This document shows, piece after piece, positions 24,201-35,568 of a stretch of DNA of 64,000 bases; positions within the stretch are counted from its first letter, which is position 1, and each line of letters starts with the position of its first letter. Position numbers and translations under genes: made by a program. The DNA is taken from NCBI GenBank assembly GCA_911728455.2, contig OU452235.1, positions 6,576,090 through 6,640,089 of the forward strand, written 5' to 3'. The notes under the pieces are model-generated. The model saw only the letters and a list, made by a program, of their open reading frames with translations. It was not told where the DNA came from and did not search any database. This DNA comes from Marthasterias glacialis (lineage: Eukaryota; Echinodermata; Asteroidea; Forcipulatida; Asteriidae).

Positions 24201-24501
24201 CAAGTTGGCTAAGGTGATTCACTGGGATCTGTGTAAGAAGTATGGTTTCCAGGTGCATGCCAAGTGGTACGACCATGTTCCAGAGAAAGTTGTAGAGACC
24301 GACGCGGTCAAGATCCTCTGGGACTTCAACATTCAGACTGATCATGTTATAGAACATAGACGTCCGGATGTTGTAGTCTTAGATAAGACGAAGAAGATGT
24401 GTCATATCATCGACATAGCTGTGCCGGGTGATATAAGGGTGGCTTCTAAGGAGAAGGAAAAAGATCGAGAAGTACCAGGACTTGGCCAGGGAACTTCGTA
24501 A
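21259..24501 (+). CDS. Retrotransposon ORF: reverse transcriptase with restriction-like endonuclease
   Basis: The first ATG after an in-frame stop (21229) starts a 1080-residue frame. Numbering below counts from the GTG codon at 21256. Residues about 53-110, Arg/Lys/Trp-rich, may form a Myb-like DNA-binding domain. Reverse transcriptase spans about 420-750: KAPGPDHVHGYW, motif A AWIDYKKAYD (D559), GIFQGDSLSPLLF and the catalytic FMDD (D661, D662). A zinc knuckle C952-x2-C955-x8-H964-x4-C969 precedes the PD-(D/E)xK-type nuclease, with RRPD (D1038) and IIDIAVPGD. By family it nicks its target and primes reverse transcription of its own RNA. The frame is lost after KEKEK in an A-run (24458-24462), and the natural C terminus continues in another frame to 24676. 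Confidence 0.9.
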   Translation: MIMTSAMEHQVNGEIVTNSQRGSPSPDLVGMPEQVPPDRIQTAQNRIRVATRRKWSKNDNKIAMECYIKSVPDKRGYRKRMFSLWQDKEMFDISEQRLADQISTIKRNRWLTNVEIEEMRRKVQAESNRTETVNHHVPEDVTAASSQTEDEVDLPGLQDGQDDGGIDEDGCLELTEEEVQTKTRVQEVMRAAKGSNGWSIPALRRVPRKRLTDMSAVVSKVLGSVSTNNLLETNRLMFAGAVVVGEKLGVKASSPEHENSTPWWKRRLEGQIKDLRRDLSRLEQISKGLIKGSDWRNTIMTKYNVKGKGVSVVIEEIKQRVKAKAAKVKRYDDRVRQFHQNRLFNTNQRQLFKELDGKIDNTQAGPRPAEARTFWGGIWDRPVQHNRQADWLTDVKDELRGVQQQKGFQIDVDKVKRQVRKVPNWKAPGPDHVHGYWLKNFRSLHERMALQLQDCLVQGKVPTWMTEARTVLIMKDVKKGNIASNYRPITCLPVMYKLLTSMIAEDLYRHMDDHQLFPEEQKGCKKRSRGTKDQLIIDKAVLKDCRSRKTNLAMAWIDYKKAYDMVSHTWIMECLDMVGVADAVKRLLSESMKTWRTNLTANNDSLGKVCIRRGIFQGDSLSPLLFVLALMPLSMILRKVSAGYVMKRDGCKINHLLFMDDLKLFAKNEAEIDSLVQTVRIFSDDIGMQFGLEKCASMTMKRGKRVHSDGIALPDGAQMRALGEEESYRYLGVLESDHVLHEESKVRLRAEYIRRVRKCLKSKLNGGNMVKAINTWAVSLMRYSGGIIEWTKEDLDVTDRRTRKLMTMHGMLHPRANVSRLYLPRSEGGRGLLSVADSVNIERRSLHRHVRSTEENLLKIARMYTTADEAGPKEYKRERKEERHQDMRNKPLHGQFLRCTEEVASCKSWNWLKSGELKKETEGLITAAQDQSLRTNVMKARIEKTNVSPMCRMCNKAEETVFHIVSECSKMAQTEYKGRHDKLAKVIHWDLCKKYGFQVHAKWYDHVPEKVVETDAVKILWDFNIQTDHVIEHRRPDVVVLDKTKKMCHIIDIAVPGDIRVASKEKEKDREVPGLGQGTS

Positions 24502-24676
24502 GATTTGGCAGGTGAAAGTGAAAGTAGTCCCTGTGGTGGTGGGAGCACTTGGCACTATTCCGAAGGCACTGGATAAGCATCTGGATCAAATAGGCACAAC
24601 TGTGAGGGTAGATTTGCTGCAGAAGGCGGCACTTTTGGGAACAGCTAGGATCCTGCGACAGACCCTCGAGATCTAA
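24469..24676 (+). pseudogene. Out-of-frame C-terminal tail of the retrotransposon protein
   Basis: In the +1-shifted frame the expected continuation of the endonuclease reads EKYQDLARELRKIW, then VVPVVVGALGTIPKAL, ending ...ARILRQTLEI at a TAA (24674-24676). The KY-containing helix and the VVPVVVGALG strand are conserved at the end of R4-like proteins. The join point is the five-A run at 24458-24462, where one extra A accounts for the break. It could be a real mutation or a sequencing error. Confidence 0.85.
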
Positions 24677-24758
24677 GGCTACGGGACGTAGCCCGACTCG
24701 AGGAGTTACCGGCACAGAGGAAAATGAGATCTTTCTTTTGCATGCTGTGATATCGTGA

Positions 24759-24760
<2 letters not shown>

Positions 24761-24796
<36 letters not shown>

Positions 24797-25560
24797 TAAC
24801 AATAACAATAACAATAACAATAACAATAACAATAACAATAACAATAACAATAACAATAACAATAACAATAACAATAACAATAACAATAACAATAACAATA
24901 ACAATAACAATAACAATAACAATAACAATAACAATAACAATAACAATAACAAGAACAAGAACAAGAACAAGAACAAGAACAAGAACAAGAACAAGAACAA
25001 GAACAAGAACAAGAACAAGAACAAGAACAAGAACAAGAACAAGAACAAGAACAAGAACAAGAACAAGAACAAGAACAAGAACAAGAACAAGAACAAGAAC
25101 AAGAACAAGAACAAGAACAAGAACAAGAACAAGAACAAGAACAAGAACAAGAACAAGAACAAGAACAAGAACAAGAACAAGAACAAGAACAAGAACAAGA
25201 ACAAGAACAAGAACAAGAACAAGAACAAGAACAAGAACAAGAACAAGAACAAGAACAAGAACAAGAACAAGAACAAGAACAAGAACAAGAACAAGAACAA
25301 GAACAAGAACAAGAACAAGAACAAGAACAAGAACAAGAACAAGAACAAGAACAAGAACAAGAACAAGAACAAGAACAAGAACAAGAACAAGAACAAGAAC
25401 AAGAACAAGAACAAGAACAAGAACAAGAACAAGAACAAGAACAAGAACAAGAACAAGAACAAGAACAAGAACAAGAACAAGAATAAGAATAAGAATAAGA
25501 ATAAGAATAAGAATAAGACTAAGACTAAGACTAAGAATAATAATAATAATAATAATAATT
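24761..25560. repeat. Graded microsatellite grown from the TAA target
   Basis: In order: TAA (24761-24791), AACAAT hexamers (about 27 units to 24950), AACAAG hexamers (about 88 units, 24951-25481), AATAAG (6 units), ACTAAG (3 units) and AAT again (25536-25560). Each block differs from the next by single substitutions, as if a TAA tract mutated and expanded stepwise. The minus strand gives false Phe-Leu and Val-Leu frames. Confidence 0.97.
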
Positions 25561-26892
25561 ACATAACAAAACAAGAAATTATGTTCACACCCGACGAGCG
25601 TCTGATATTGAGAGCTGTGTTTGCATTAATAGACCCATTTTTATAGCAACTTGTAAGGGTTTAACTATATCAGGACTGGGCTTCTGGAAATGTACGGGGA
25701 TCGGGGAAGGCCACTAATGTTTCGACCAATTTTGGTGGAACTTGCCACAGATGTTTATTTCACCGAGTTTAAGAAAACGTCAATAAAAAAATTAAACATA
25801 AAAATACAATAAAATAAAACAATTATAAGTACATGAAATAAAATGAAATGAAAATGAAAAGTCCTCACCAGAGGGCGTTTTTTACGATGTTTTAATAAAA
25901 CTATTTGAATAAATAGCTGTTAATAATATTACTTGTATTTTCAAGATGAAGGACAACATGTGCGTTGATGCACGAGAACTTTATGAATATGAATGAGGGT
26001 TTGCAATAAAGGTTCCTCTACTGATCCAGAATAGAAGCAACTGATCCAGAACTGGTCAAAAAGATGTCAATTCTTTTCTCAAAGACCCTTCCAAGATGTA
26101 CATATTTTTGGTCATTTGACACTTGGTGACTTTTATGGCCTGTTTATAGGTAAACTAATTGTCATACTTCATTTAAAATTGTCGAAAAAGCTGCGATGGC
26201 ACAGCGTGAATTCATAAAAATGATCCAGAACTGGTCAAATGACTGTAATTCATGCAAATGGTGTTATTTGTAAACGTTGTATTGTAGGCCGCCATCTTGA
26301 GATTTTGCTCACTTTTGCAAGCACGCATTCATATGCCAGGCACAGTGATATTGAGTTTTCACACCCGATGAGCGTCTGGAAGCGACCATTACTGGGAGGA
26401 ATATAGAGCTGTGTTTGCATTAATAGACCCATTTATATAGCACCTTGTAAGGGTTTAACTATGTCAGGACCGGGCTTTCTGAGAATGTACGGGGACCGGG
26501 GGAGGCACAAATATTATTTATTTCACCGAATTCAAGAAAAAGTCAAGAAGAAAATACAAAAAAAAAAAAAAAATAAAATAAAATAGTTATTGGTTCGAAA
26601 ATCAGGTTTTTTTCCCATAACTGTTGTATTTTTCGTTGACATTTTTGTTGTAAAATTCTGTCTTTTCTTTTTTAACGTGATCATGAAAACTCCAACCTAA
26701 TTTGATAAACCAAGCATTAATAAATCTAGGTCAAACAAACGATTTCGATGGCAACAGCTAACCCCACAATCAATTACCAACACGATTCTAGATATATTTT
26801 TGAAGAAGAACAAAAATGTCGCGGTGATCGGACTAAGCGTTCAAAAATTTACCGTCGAAAATTTACCGTCCAAAGTGGTTCGGAAAAATCTA
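25561..26892 (+). repeat. Two direct copies of a segment with MITE left ends
   Basis: A segment starting TTCACACCCGA and running through GTGTTTGCATTAATAGACCC to a diverged MITE end (TATCAGGACTGGGC near 25671) recurs about 780 bp later (26359 onward, CAGGACCGGGC near 26465). The second copy keeps MITE interior up to about 26880. No gene. Confidence 0.55.
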
Positions 26893-28079
26893 CAAAATAA
26901 ACAGTCTTTATTTATTTATTTATTTATTCATTTATTTATTTATTCTTTTTATTTTAATTAGTATCTTTGGTAGGCCGCCAACACAAGAAACAAGGCCACT
27001 CTAGGTGAAGGCTACAAAGAAAAGAGAAAGAAAGCACAATAAACTAGGACAGGAGAAAACTGTATAGATCATGCTTGAGAAAGATTATAGCCCACAGGGA
27101 AACATGACACAGGCTGAGATACAAGGCAGAGAATTCCACAGTGACCAGTATGTCGGAGTACATATTAGAATTGCATTTCTGAACCGTTACATTGTAAGGT
27201 TGGTTGAGGACAGAGAACAGTGTAGTGCGTCGAAACGGTTGATTGAGACAACCGATGATGAACCATTGGAACACATCCCATAGTATTTTTATATAATTAA
27301 AAGCCATAACTCTGCCAATGAACCAAGCCATTTTGGGGGGAATTTGATAGTCTTTCTTCGTAACATGCCGTTGGATGGGAGCCGGGGGAGGGTGTGGGGT
27401 CAGGAGCCGCCCCGACCCTAACCCAAAACCTTCCTCGTGCCCCACGCTCAAAATTTCACATAGACATAGCAACATCGCGTCAAGTTTTAAATTACGATTA
27501 CCAAACCCATTCTAGAAAATGATGACTTCTGAGTGTCCCCTGCAAATTACATCCTTACCCCCATATTATACAAACAACAACATTTCATACGCAAACATCC
27601 CGCTAGTACCTGTAGAAAAGGGAGCGTGACGATACATGACGATCAGCATTCTGTTAGTTTGCGGAAATGATAAGGTTGGGGGATTGAAGAGGGGATACCC
27701 CCAACACACTCCTAGTGAACTGGTGTGTAGCAACGATACATTGTGTTGAGCAAGCACGGAACATGGTATCATGTTGTGGGTGCATCTTCAGTCAATAATC
27801 AACCCGCCAGCTGTCTGACCATTGAACATCACCTGTTAATGTTTTCAACAATACATTAGAATACTTCTTACGCAGTAGGCCCATCCAACGCAAGATCTCC
27901 ACTGGCTCCTGATTAAAATGTGAATCGCATATAAAAGTTAATTCCTCCAAAATTTATTTCTGAACTTCTACATAACTATACTCCTGTCTGAGTGTCCTCT
28001 TTGTTCTACTAACCAGTCCATACTTACGCAAACTACTCTTTCTACAAAATGTTATGGTCAAAGAGCATTCAAATGCAAA

Positions 28080-28775
28080 GGACAAATATATGTCCCGGCT
28101 GCAACTCTGACTTCAGGTGATTTAGAAACTTTGCCTGTTGGTGGGCAATGAATTCATGTCACTTCAGCTGAAGGAGCTTATCAGAAAAACCGGTCACAGA
28201 ATGAATAAGCCTCTTCTGTCGTGGTTTCTTATGTTGGCCTGTTTGTTGGTACCCACTATATTCATCAATGGCCTCATCTTCTATCTCCTCTATGATATGC
28301 TGCTTCAGTTCAGCAACCTGGGGACGCATAGAACAATTTCGTGGAAACAGGTCACCGTGCCAGGATTACAGGTGATTTCAGCAAGCAGGTCCTTGTAGGA
28401 TCCACGAAAGCGAGGAACGTCAACGGCACGGATCATCAGCTTCACATGTTGATGATGGGTACATACACAAACGGAATGGATTCCACTACCTCCAGCTACA
28501 ACACATTACTTATCTTTAATTCAGCGAACTTAGAAAAATCAGTTTCATTTCTGGGTACTTGTCCTTAAAAGCCATGTATGCCTCATCTAAGTTGCCCAAA
28601 AGCAGACGCTTCTGACTAAACCCATGGGTATATAGTCGGATGGAAACACAGTCCTTATGACCTGACATAACTCTCCTTATCTCATCACTGCCATAAAAAC
28701 CTTTCACTTTGTTGACAATATCTGCACTGAGAGTCTTCCCAGATCGTGGATTGGGTGAAGACAGAATTCCCTTTT

Positions 28776-28814
<39 letters not shown>

Positions 28815-29630
28815 ATATGAGTCTTACCATCCAACTATTGGGGAGAGTTGTTTCATGGGCATTGTTTTTGTTAGTGTAACACATGGTTCTGTATTCAAAA
28901 GATCTACTACAATTACTTCACATGCATTGGAAGAAGATATCATTTTTCGAGAAGTACATTGTAGAATTCACACATTACACATGTGAAAGAGAAAACAAAA
29001 ATAAACCAATTTCACCAGTCTGTTTGCCTTCCTGGCCATCCAGTCACTGATTTGAAATTCCTGCAGAGTTTTACCAATATTCCAACTCTTTGGTATACAA
29101 TCGTAAGAGTCTGAAGCTTCTCGCTGTTTGTCGCGGTGACACATTTTTTCTTTCAATTGTTCCAAAATTTCCTCAGAAGTTGAAGGTTTAGGAACTTGTT
29201 GAATTCCAAGCTGTTATGTCGGGGTGGTTGCAACTGTTTTGAACTTCTTTTGTGGGTACTTTTTTGACCAAGTTTTGTATATGCACGATAAGAGATAGCA
29301 CAAAGGTATGAAGAGCCCGATTTACAGATGAGAGTGTCGCAGTGGCAGCCATTTCCTGAATAGGTTTCTGAGATGGGTAAGCTTGACTGGTTGATGCGTC
29401 GTCAGATGATTCAGTACTTGAAGATGGCAGAGGTTCAGTACTTGATCTTGATAAAGATGGTACACATTAAAAACTGACGAACGACAGTTACGGCGGAGTT
29501 TCTTCCCAGGTATGAGACCAAGGTGTTGATGTGTCTGTGACTGTTCGTCAGCGCCGTAACCTGGGTACAATTTTAGAGGGCACAAGGGGGGAGGGGCACC
29601 CTTTGTCCTGAAGGAGGCACTTTTGGCCAA
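28080..29630 (-). pseudogene. Decayed transposon-associated protein, copy A
   Basis: Read on the minus strand, pieces in order match a widespread uncharacterised family linked to mobile DNA in many invertebrates: LGLIPGKKLRRNCRSS (near 29530), CIPKSWNIGKTLQEF and DWMARKANRLVK (about 29090-28985). Then come EKGILSSPNPRSGKTL (about 28772), QKRLLLGNLDEAYMAFKDKY (about 28608), EITCNPGTVTCFHG (about 28390) and a final FSDKLLQLK-stop-HEFIAHH (about 28175). A 2-bp insertion near 29466 relative to copy B shifts the first piece, and TGA replaces an Arg codon near 28165. Splice sites may separate some pieces. The C-terminal half is absent. Family recognition is from memory of the motif order, and the biochemical role is unknown. 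Confidence 0.6.
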
Positions 29631-31479
29631 TTAAAACTATAGTTTCCATTTGTAATGGCTAAAAACAAGCCCACCTTTCTGCAGTCTTTTGACGTGTTGG
29701 GATAAAACAAAATACGTTATGCGTGTATTATGATAAAACAAAAATCTAATTTTATTCTGGTAATTTTTAATCTCAAAAGTCCGGGGGGGGGGGGGCACCT
29801 GGGGGCGCGGACATCGGTTGGGGGGGGGGGGGTGCACGTGCCCCCCGTAGCCCCCGCCCCCTTAGTTACGCCATTAGTATGTTGTTTCTGGCAACCATTT
29901 AGCAAGCACCTTTACCAGTGTGTATGTTGACATTATCACAACACCTCCGCTGATTACTGCAATACAGCCTTCCAAATCGTTGGTTGCGTAACTTGCAGAC
30001 TGGTGTTAATGTAGCACCTGATCCGAGACGCAATCATTGTAATTCATTATCTTGCGGTTGCAGTTAATGTTCAGTGTCACCAGAACATGATTCATTCAAG
30101 TGCTGTCCCACTGAATACTAAGACTGAGACATTGTTTCCCCAAATTAGTTTTAGTGGATTCTGATAGAGGAAGGCATGCTCTATTATTTTGTTTCCATTT
30201 CGTTGATTGTCAGAATGATACCCAAAAGTGGGTCAAAGGTCATGGTAACATATTAAAGGTCATGTGACCCACTTAAAAAAAAGTTACAAATAACAAAAAT
30301 TTGAGCATGTAAATATCATTTCAATACCAAATGTGCATACGTTTGTTGATAATTGACAAGGTTATGATATATTTTTACGTAAACGTGTATTTTTATCCGA
30401 AAATATTCATTTTTGTGGTTTCTGCCCTAACCGCTTGATTGGTCGGATTGGGCTAAAAGATGGTGTGCATTCATTGTTACCGGGACCTACAAGCACAGTA
30501 ATTTTTATCGAAATCGGACCACCTAAGGTAAAAAAAAAAATGCGTTTGTCTGACATGGAATGACCCTCCTGCCGTATGCGCTACATAAACGTATCGTAGT
30601 ATTGTTATTGATAATATCAATATGATATTATTTAGTCATTTGCAACTGCACAGTTACGTCAACCTATCTACTGTCTGACCATGCAATATCATTCGCTCTG
30701 GTTTTGAATGAAAGAACAGACTTTAATTCAGCCTTTCATTGAGGTCAATGCAGCCACACAGTTCTCTGAACACTTGTGCCAACATACCATACCCGGGCAG
30801 TTAAATGGTTTAAATAATGGTTGGTTAACTCACAGGAAAATGTACAAAGAGCAGGGGTAAGGCTATCCATATAAGGACCGGGCTTGTTAGGGATGTACCA
30901 GGACCTGAGGGTGACATAGTGCCCCCTCCGTATTTTCCACAATCACCGACTGATTTTGATTAAACTTGCCAAAAGGGTTTCTTTTACCAAGTTTTACATG
31001 ATGACGTAAGAAAATAAACAAAACAATCACTTGGCGGCTTTTGTAACTGTTTGCCCCCATTTTGGTCAAAAATATTGTTTTTCTTTAAAAGTCTCTATTT
31101 TTTGTGCAAATGTTTTTAAACTTGGCAAACTTGTTCAATTGAACATGATCATTATAATTCCAACAAATTTTAATAACTGGCGTCAACTTTAAAGGCGCCG
31201 TATTCCATAAACAGTAAAGAAAAATCTCCCCAAAAATGACAATCGGTTGACCCAAGGTCAAAGAAATAGTTGCCATGGCAAAGGCAGAAGAAAAAAAAAA
31301 GTCAGATGTCAAATATACGGTTTTACGCTGGCAACACTTGCTTTAGGTCTTTGTACCGGCAGCTGAAATTGTATTCACAATAATTATTTGGTCCTACAGC
31401 GTACACGAAAGCATTGACTCACCTGGATCCCCGTTTACTGTAAGTCCCAATTCATAGCTGGTTCTATACTGGTGTTTTT

Positions 31480-31770
31480 AGAGTTATAAACAGCCTCGCA
31501 ACATCCCTCTCTAGGAAAAAAACATGTCTTGAAGAGGCTGGACCGTCTCTTTATTTATCTCCGGCTCTGAAAAGGAGTATATACACTAAATTCAGTAAGT
31601 TCACTTTGGACAATCTGCTGGACAAGTTTTACTGAGCAGTGATTAAAAGTGAGTTAGCACAGTCTAACACTGCGTGGGCTGGAAGAACGACCCTGGCTGA
31701 CTGGCTTGCACTGGAGAGAGTAGTGAGGTCAGCTGCACGTAATTACAAGTGTTGTGATCAAGACCGGCCG
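31480..31770 (+). pseudogene. LINE reverse-transcriptase C-terminal relic
   Basis: The pattern LDKFYRAVI / SELAQSNTAWAGRTTLADW / LALERVVRSAARNY resembles the short region downstream of the RT domain in many LINEs (consensus like FYRAVIESVLTY..W.G......LQRVVRTA). Position 31634 is TGA where copy B (56115) has CGA. Very short and decayed; also present at 56035-56240. Confidence 0.35.
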
Positions 31771-32249
31771 AACGAGACCAAGACCCTGACTGAGACCAGC
31801 TGGTCAAATACCTACAATACTAGTATGGACCCCTATATAGGCCGCATTCGCATCACCGTGAAAAAAAAGTTGGAAGGTAAAAAGTAAACAGATGGCGGGT
31901 AGGGGAATGGGTGTATCTTAACCTACCCCACCGACGCCCCCCCCCCCCCCCCACCAAAAAAAAGGGGGAAAAAAGAAAGAAAAAAAAAAGTGCTGATACA
32001 GTTCGAAACCCTATGATTCGATTGTACCCAATTTAAACTCTTAGTGAAATAACCATTACTTGAGTTTAGTGCCCGAGATCGCCATTGTGGAAAATTTGTG
32101 GAAATACATCCTACATCACGAGTTGGGGTAAAAACTAACACCGGAGGACATTTACTCGTACAGATGGTTTAGAAAAATACGTCACTAGCTAGGTTGATGG
32201 AAATGAATAAGGGCGCGATGTTGCACTGCATTTCTTATTATCAAGTAAC

Positions 32250-35200
32250 CACTTCGTGTGGATGGTTTATTAGAAAATAAAACTTGCACTTTAACTCTTG
32301 ATTTGACAACCTTACACAATGACGTCATGAGCGGAAATGGAAGGATGCTGGTCTGGTACTCAGGAAGCAATCAAAAAGCACAACGTCGTAAGGCGGATAT
32401 ACATGTAAACAGACACACGACGGCCATGTTATGATAGTATGGCACAATGGACCCTCATTCAAAACACACACACAGCCTCATTCAAACCAGTGATAGAGTA
32501 AAATCACTGCCATCAATCGGTGATCTATGTATGATTGACAACTCATCGATTGTCAATCAAAAACCTGATGTGATTTTCTGGTCCCTGGAATGGAAATACA
32601 GCAGTATTTAAAACGAGCTGTTTAAGATGTAATGCTCATAACAACTTTGCATGTCATCGGCAAGAGGAACCAAGAAGGCTTGACTGAAAGAACACAACAC
32701 CAAGGTAAGTGTTTCTCGTTATACTTGGTGCCGGTGTCATAGGGGATTTTCTCCGCCGTCGTATGTGTCCCTCATACGGTAAAGTAACATGGGCTGAAGG
32801 CAGTGGACGAAATCTGACAAAATGTCTACACAATTTCCCGTATGGGAACAGATTCACCGAGAGACGAAATCCCCCGTGAGAGTGTGACACCAGGCGCAGG
32901 CCAGGTTTCATTGGCTGAACATCCAGTTATTACTAACTGCACTCGTTTTTTTTTTTTTTTTTTTTTTTTTTTCCTTTTCCTTCTTTTTTGTTCACGGTAC
33001 CTTAGTCTTAGTCGGCTGCGGTTTTCGCCAGAAAATATTTCGCTCTGCACGGCTGAAGTTCACCCGCGGTAACTAGAGCCTCAACTCGCCACAATTTCAC
33101 GCAAGTCTTAGTTTAAGTGTAATGTATTACAGTACTGTGATTGTTGTTCAGGTCGCTGTGGTGTTGCACTTTGCGTCGACCCTATACTATTGGACTTAGC
33201 TAATTTTCAGTTTGCATTTTTATCGCTTATTTATGTTGTGCAACAGCTTGTTCTATCATTGGCATGGCTTGTCATTCATCACGGTCTTTAACAACAATAC
33301 TCCAAAGCTTTCCAGTGCAAGTTGGTTTTACAGTGTAGGAAGCTCAGTTATTTGTCAAATTCAAATGAATTTGCAATTATTACTATAAGATACGTCACTG
33401 TTATAAACTCATCATTAGTTCATTGGGTAATTTCCCCATCCACTTTACAAGGCCCGGTCCCACTACCTCCGGTTCACACCGTGTGCGGTGCTCACCCCCG
33501 GGTAGCCTTACCCAAATCCAGGGCAATCTTGCAGTTTATGCAATTATATCTTCTTTTTTTTCTTTAGCCGGATGCGTTTGTGACTTCCGCTCAGGCCCCA
33601 TAATTCTCTGAATTAAAAACATGAATTAAATGGCATTTATTGAAAGATGTAAAATAATGGACCAGGCACCCAATCATGCCCTTCATAAAATGTCCAGATA
33701 GCTCCCGTGTTTTAAAGATGGCTAGACTTGTATGAGTACATCATATACTTTAGAGTAAATAAGTAAACGGATTTATCGTTATAGTTCTCTTAAATATTTT
33801 GCAAACAAATCGAGGGGAAAGGGCAAAGAATTGCATCACATTGCACCACAGAACACCGACAACCGGGGACAAAATTTGTTTGGACACCCCCGTACCCCCG
33901 GTATGTTCAGCACTTTGATGTTTATCAGCAAACCAAGCATTGATCACTTCTGATTGCAGCTGCTAGAGCGCTTGTCGCATCTTGACAACACTGAACCGGA
34001 GGCACGCGGTGCTGTTGTCACTGTCCCCAAAATTGTGTCCGCGATTGCAATCCGGGCCAAAATTCTTTGGGTCACCTCCGTACCCCCGGTTCAATGTTGT
34101 GCAGTTTCATGACATGAGTAGTGGTTTATGGGAGTAGCCCCCCACCCCCACCCCATTCATTACTAAATAAATAACAATTAAAACATAACAACTTTTCTTT
34201 GGGGATGCAACTACAAACAAATGCGTGAGTTGTTTGTGACAATGCGTGGTCTGCTTGTGACACCAACAAGGTGGAATGGGTGAAGACAAACACTGTCGCA
34301 TGATTTTTAATTGTCCATCCTTGAAGTGATATTTGTGTGAAAGACACATTTTGCAGATAGGACTTTCATAATTGTCTAATATAATGTCCACAAAAAAAGT
34401 ATACACTCAAAGCTGTGTCACTTTTCGCTGAAGGGCTGAGGGTGGAGTTTACACTTCTTAATGAATACTTGCCACTGTTGTTGTTGTTGTTGGTATAATT
34501 CTATTGGATGTTTGTAACACTGGCAAGGTGGTCTTGGTAACGTTTACATAGTGCACCAATAAATATTTACAGTCGGTTTCATATTGTCGTTATAATATAT
34601 CGTGCAGGCCCGTAACAACATTCACAAGGGAAAGGACGGGGTAGGGCCAACTGTGTCCCAAGGACATTGTTCGTCATGTGTGAACTCTTGTCTACGATTG
34701 CCAGGCGCGCTATCAGTTTGAATACAAAGTGTGCTATTCCTGACAACGACTTACCATGTTTTCCTAACAAATACAGGATTTCCAGAAAGTGATGTTCTTC
34801 CTAAATGTAACTTTGTGTAATACTCTATACAATGAGTACTAACATTGCGAATTTTCATGAATACATAAATTATTAAGCAACAGTTGACCACAGTAAACCT
34901 TTGAGTTTCAGAATAATATGACATATTCTTCATTGTTTAGTCATGTTTGATGGTTAACCGTTCTATTGACAAAAGACATCAGGAATCTTTTTTTTTTTTC
35001 CATTTTTTTTTTATTTTTATTTTTTTTTAACTTATTGCATGTTTAGATTGTCAGGGTAACTTTGATTGTATAACTGTAGCAGTTTCAAGTCCGCTGGACA
35101 TGGCAAAAAGGACCATAAATTTGAAAGTTTATGGTAAACCGTTGTTGATGTTACACATCGATACGCGACCTCTCACAAGACATTTACACATCATCTACTT

Positions 35201-35544
35201 TGATATTATTCATGTTCATTATTCATTTCATCGAATGTGACACGAGGAGTGGTTTTGGGAGTCGACCTCGACCCCCCGCCCCCCTCCCCTGCTCTGACTC
35301 TGGCTCTGGGTTTTTTCTTAATGAATGCAATTAACGGGGTTGTTGTAAACACTGTCCAAACAATTTTGCCTGTGATTGTAGAAAAAAAAGAGTAATGTTC
35401 GTGGCCCTGAATTTGGCCCAGACCTCACACCGTAAGGGTCTCGCGCTCGCATTCCCTCCAATCCCACCCGAGCACCAACCTTATGTTTTCAATGTTGTTT
35501 TTGCAGACTAAATTTTAGTCTTAGTAAAGGGTAGGCTTGGATAT
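32250..35544 (+). repeat. Duplicated block E, unit 2 copy
   Basis: Collinear with 6635-10260 and 56730-59882. The roughly 610-bp stretch containing the TIR element of the other copies is missing near 33315. A T-tract lies at 32947-32972. Short frames (for example 32842-33072 and 33322-33567) are not conserved in register, so no gene is called. Confidence 0.72.
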
Positions 35545-35568
35545 TCAGGAAGTGAGTTTTAGATACAT

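Larger units (their letters stand above)
20871..24760 (+). mobile_element. R4/Dong-like non-LTR retrotransposon in a TAA repeat
   Basis: This is a 3.9-kb unit with a 388-bp leader, one long ORF (21259 onward), a short 3' UTR of about 85 bp and no LTRs. The ORF combines a reverse transcriptase with a C-terminal CCHC motif and a restriction-like endonuclease, as in the R2/R4/NeSL/HERO group. TAA repeats flank both sides. Bombyx Dong (R4 clade) is known to insert in TAA repeats, so the target supports that clade. Only one copy is in the window, and no 5' truncation is seen. One frameshift probably inactivates it. Confidence 0.8.
26893..32250. repeat. Duplicated block D, unit 2 copy
   Basis: Collinear with 50430-56730. 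It starts with a TTTA-rich run (26906-26945). It contains the decayed transposon-associated gene (28080-29630), an A-tract near 28780, G-tracts near 29781 and 29820, a MITE-derived segment (30860-31310) and a LINE relic (31480-31770). The other stretches show no gene. Confidence 0.75.

Noticed and set aside
20871..24760. Retroviral or LTR origin of the reverse transcriptase
   Set aside because: No LTRs, integrase, protease or RNase H; the CCHC plus restriction-like endonuclease arrangement is of non-LTR type.
24446..25574. Minus-strand frames of over 300 codons
   Set aside because: They consist of Phe-Leu, Val-Leu and Leu/Ile repeats produced by the hexamer microsatellite.
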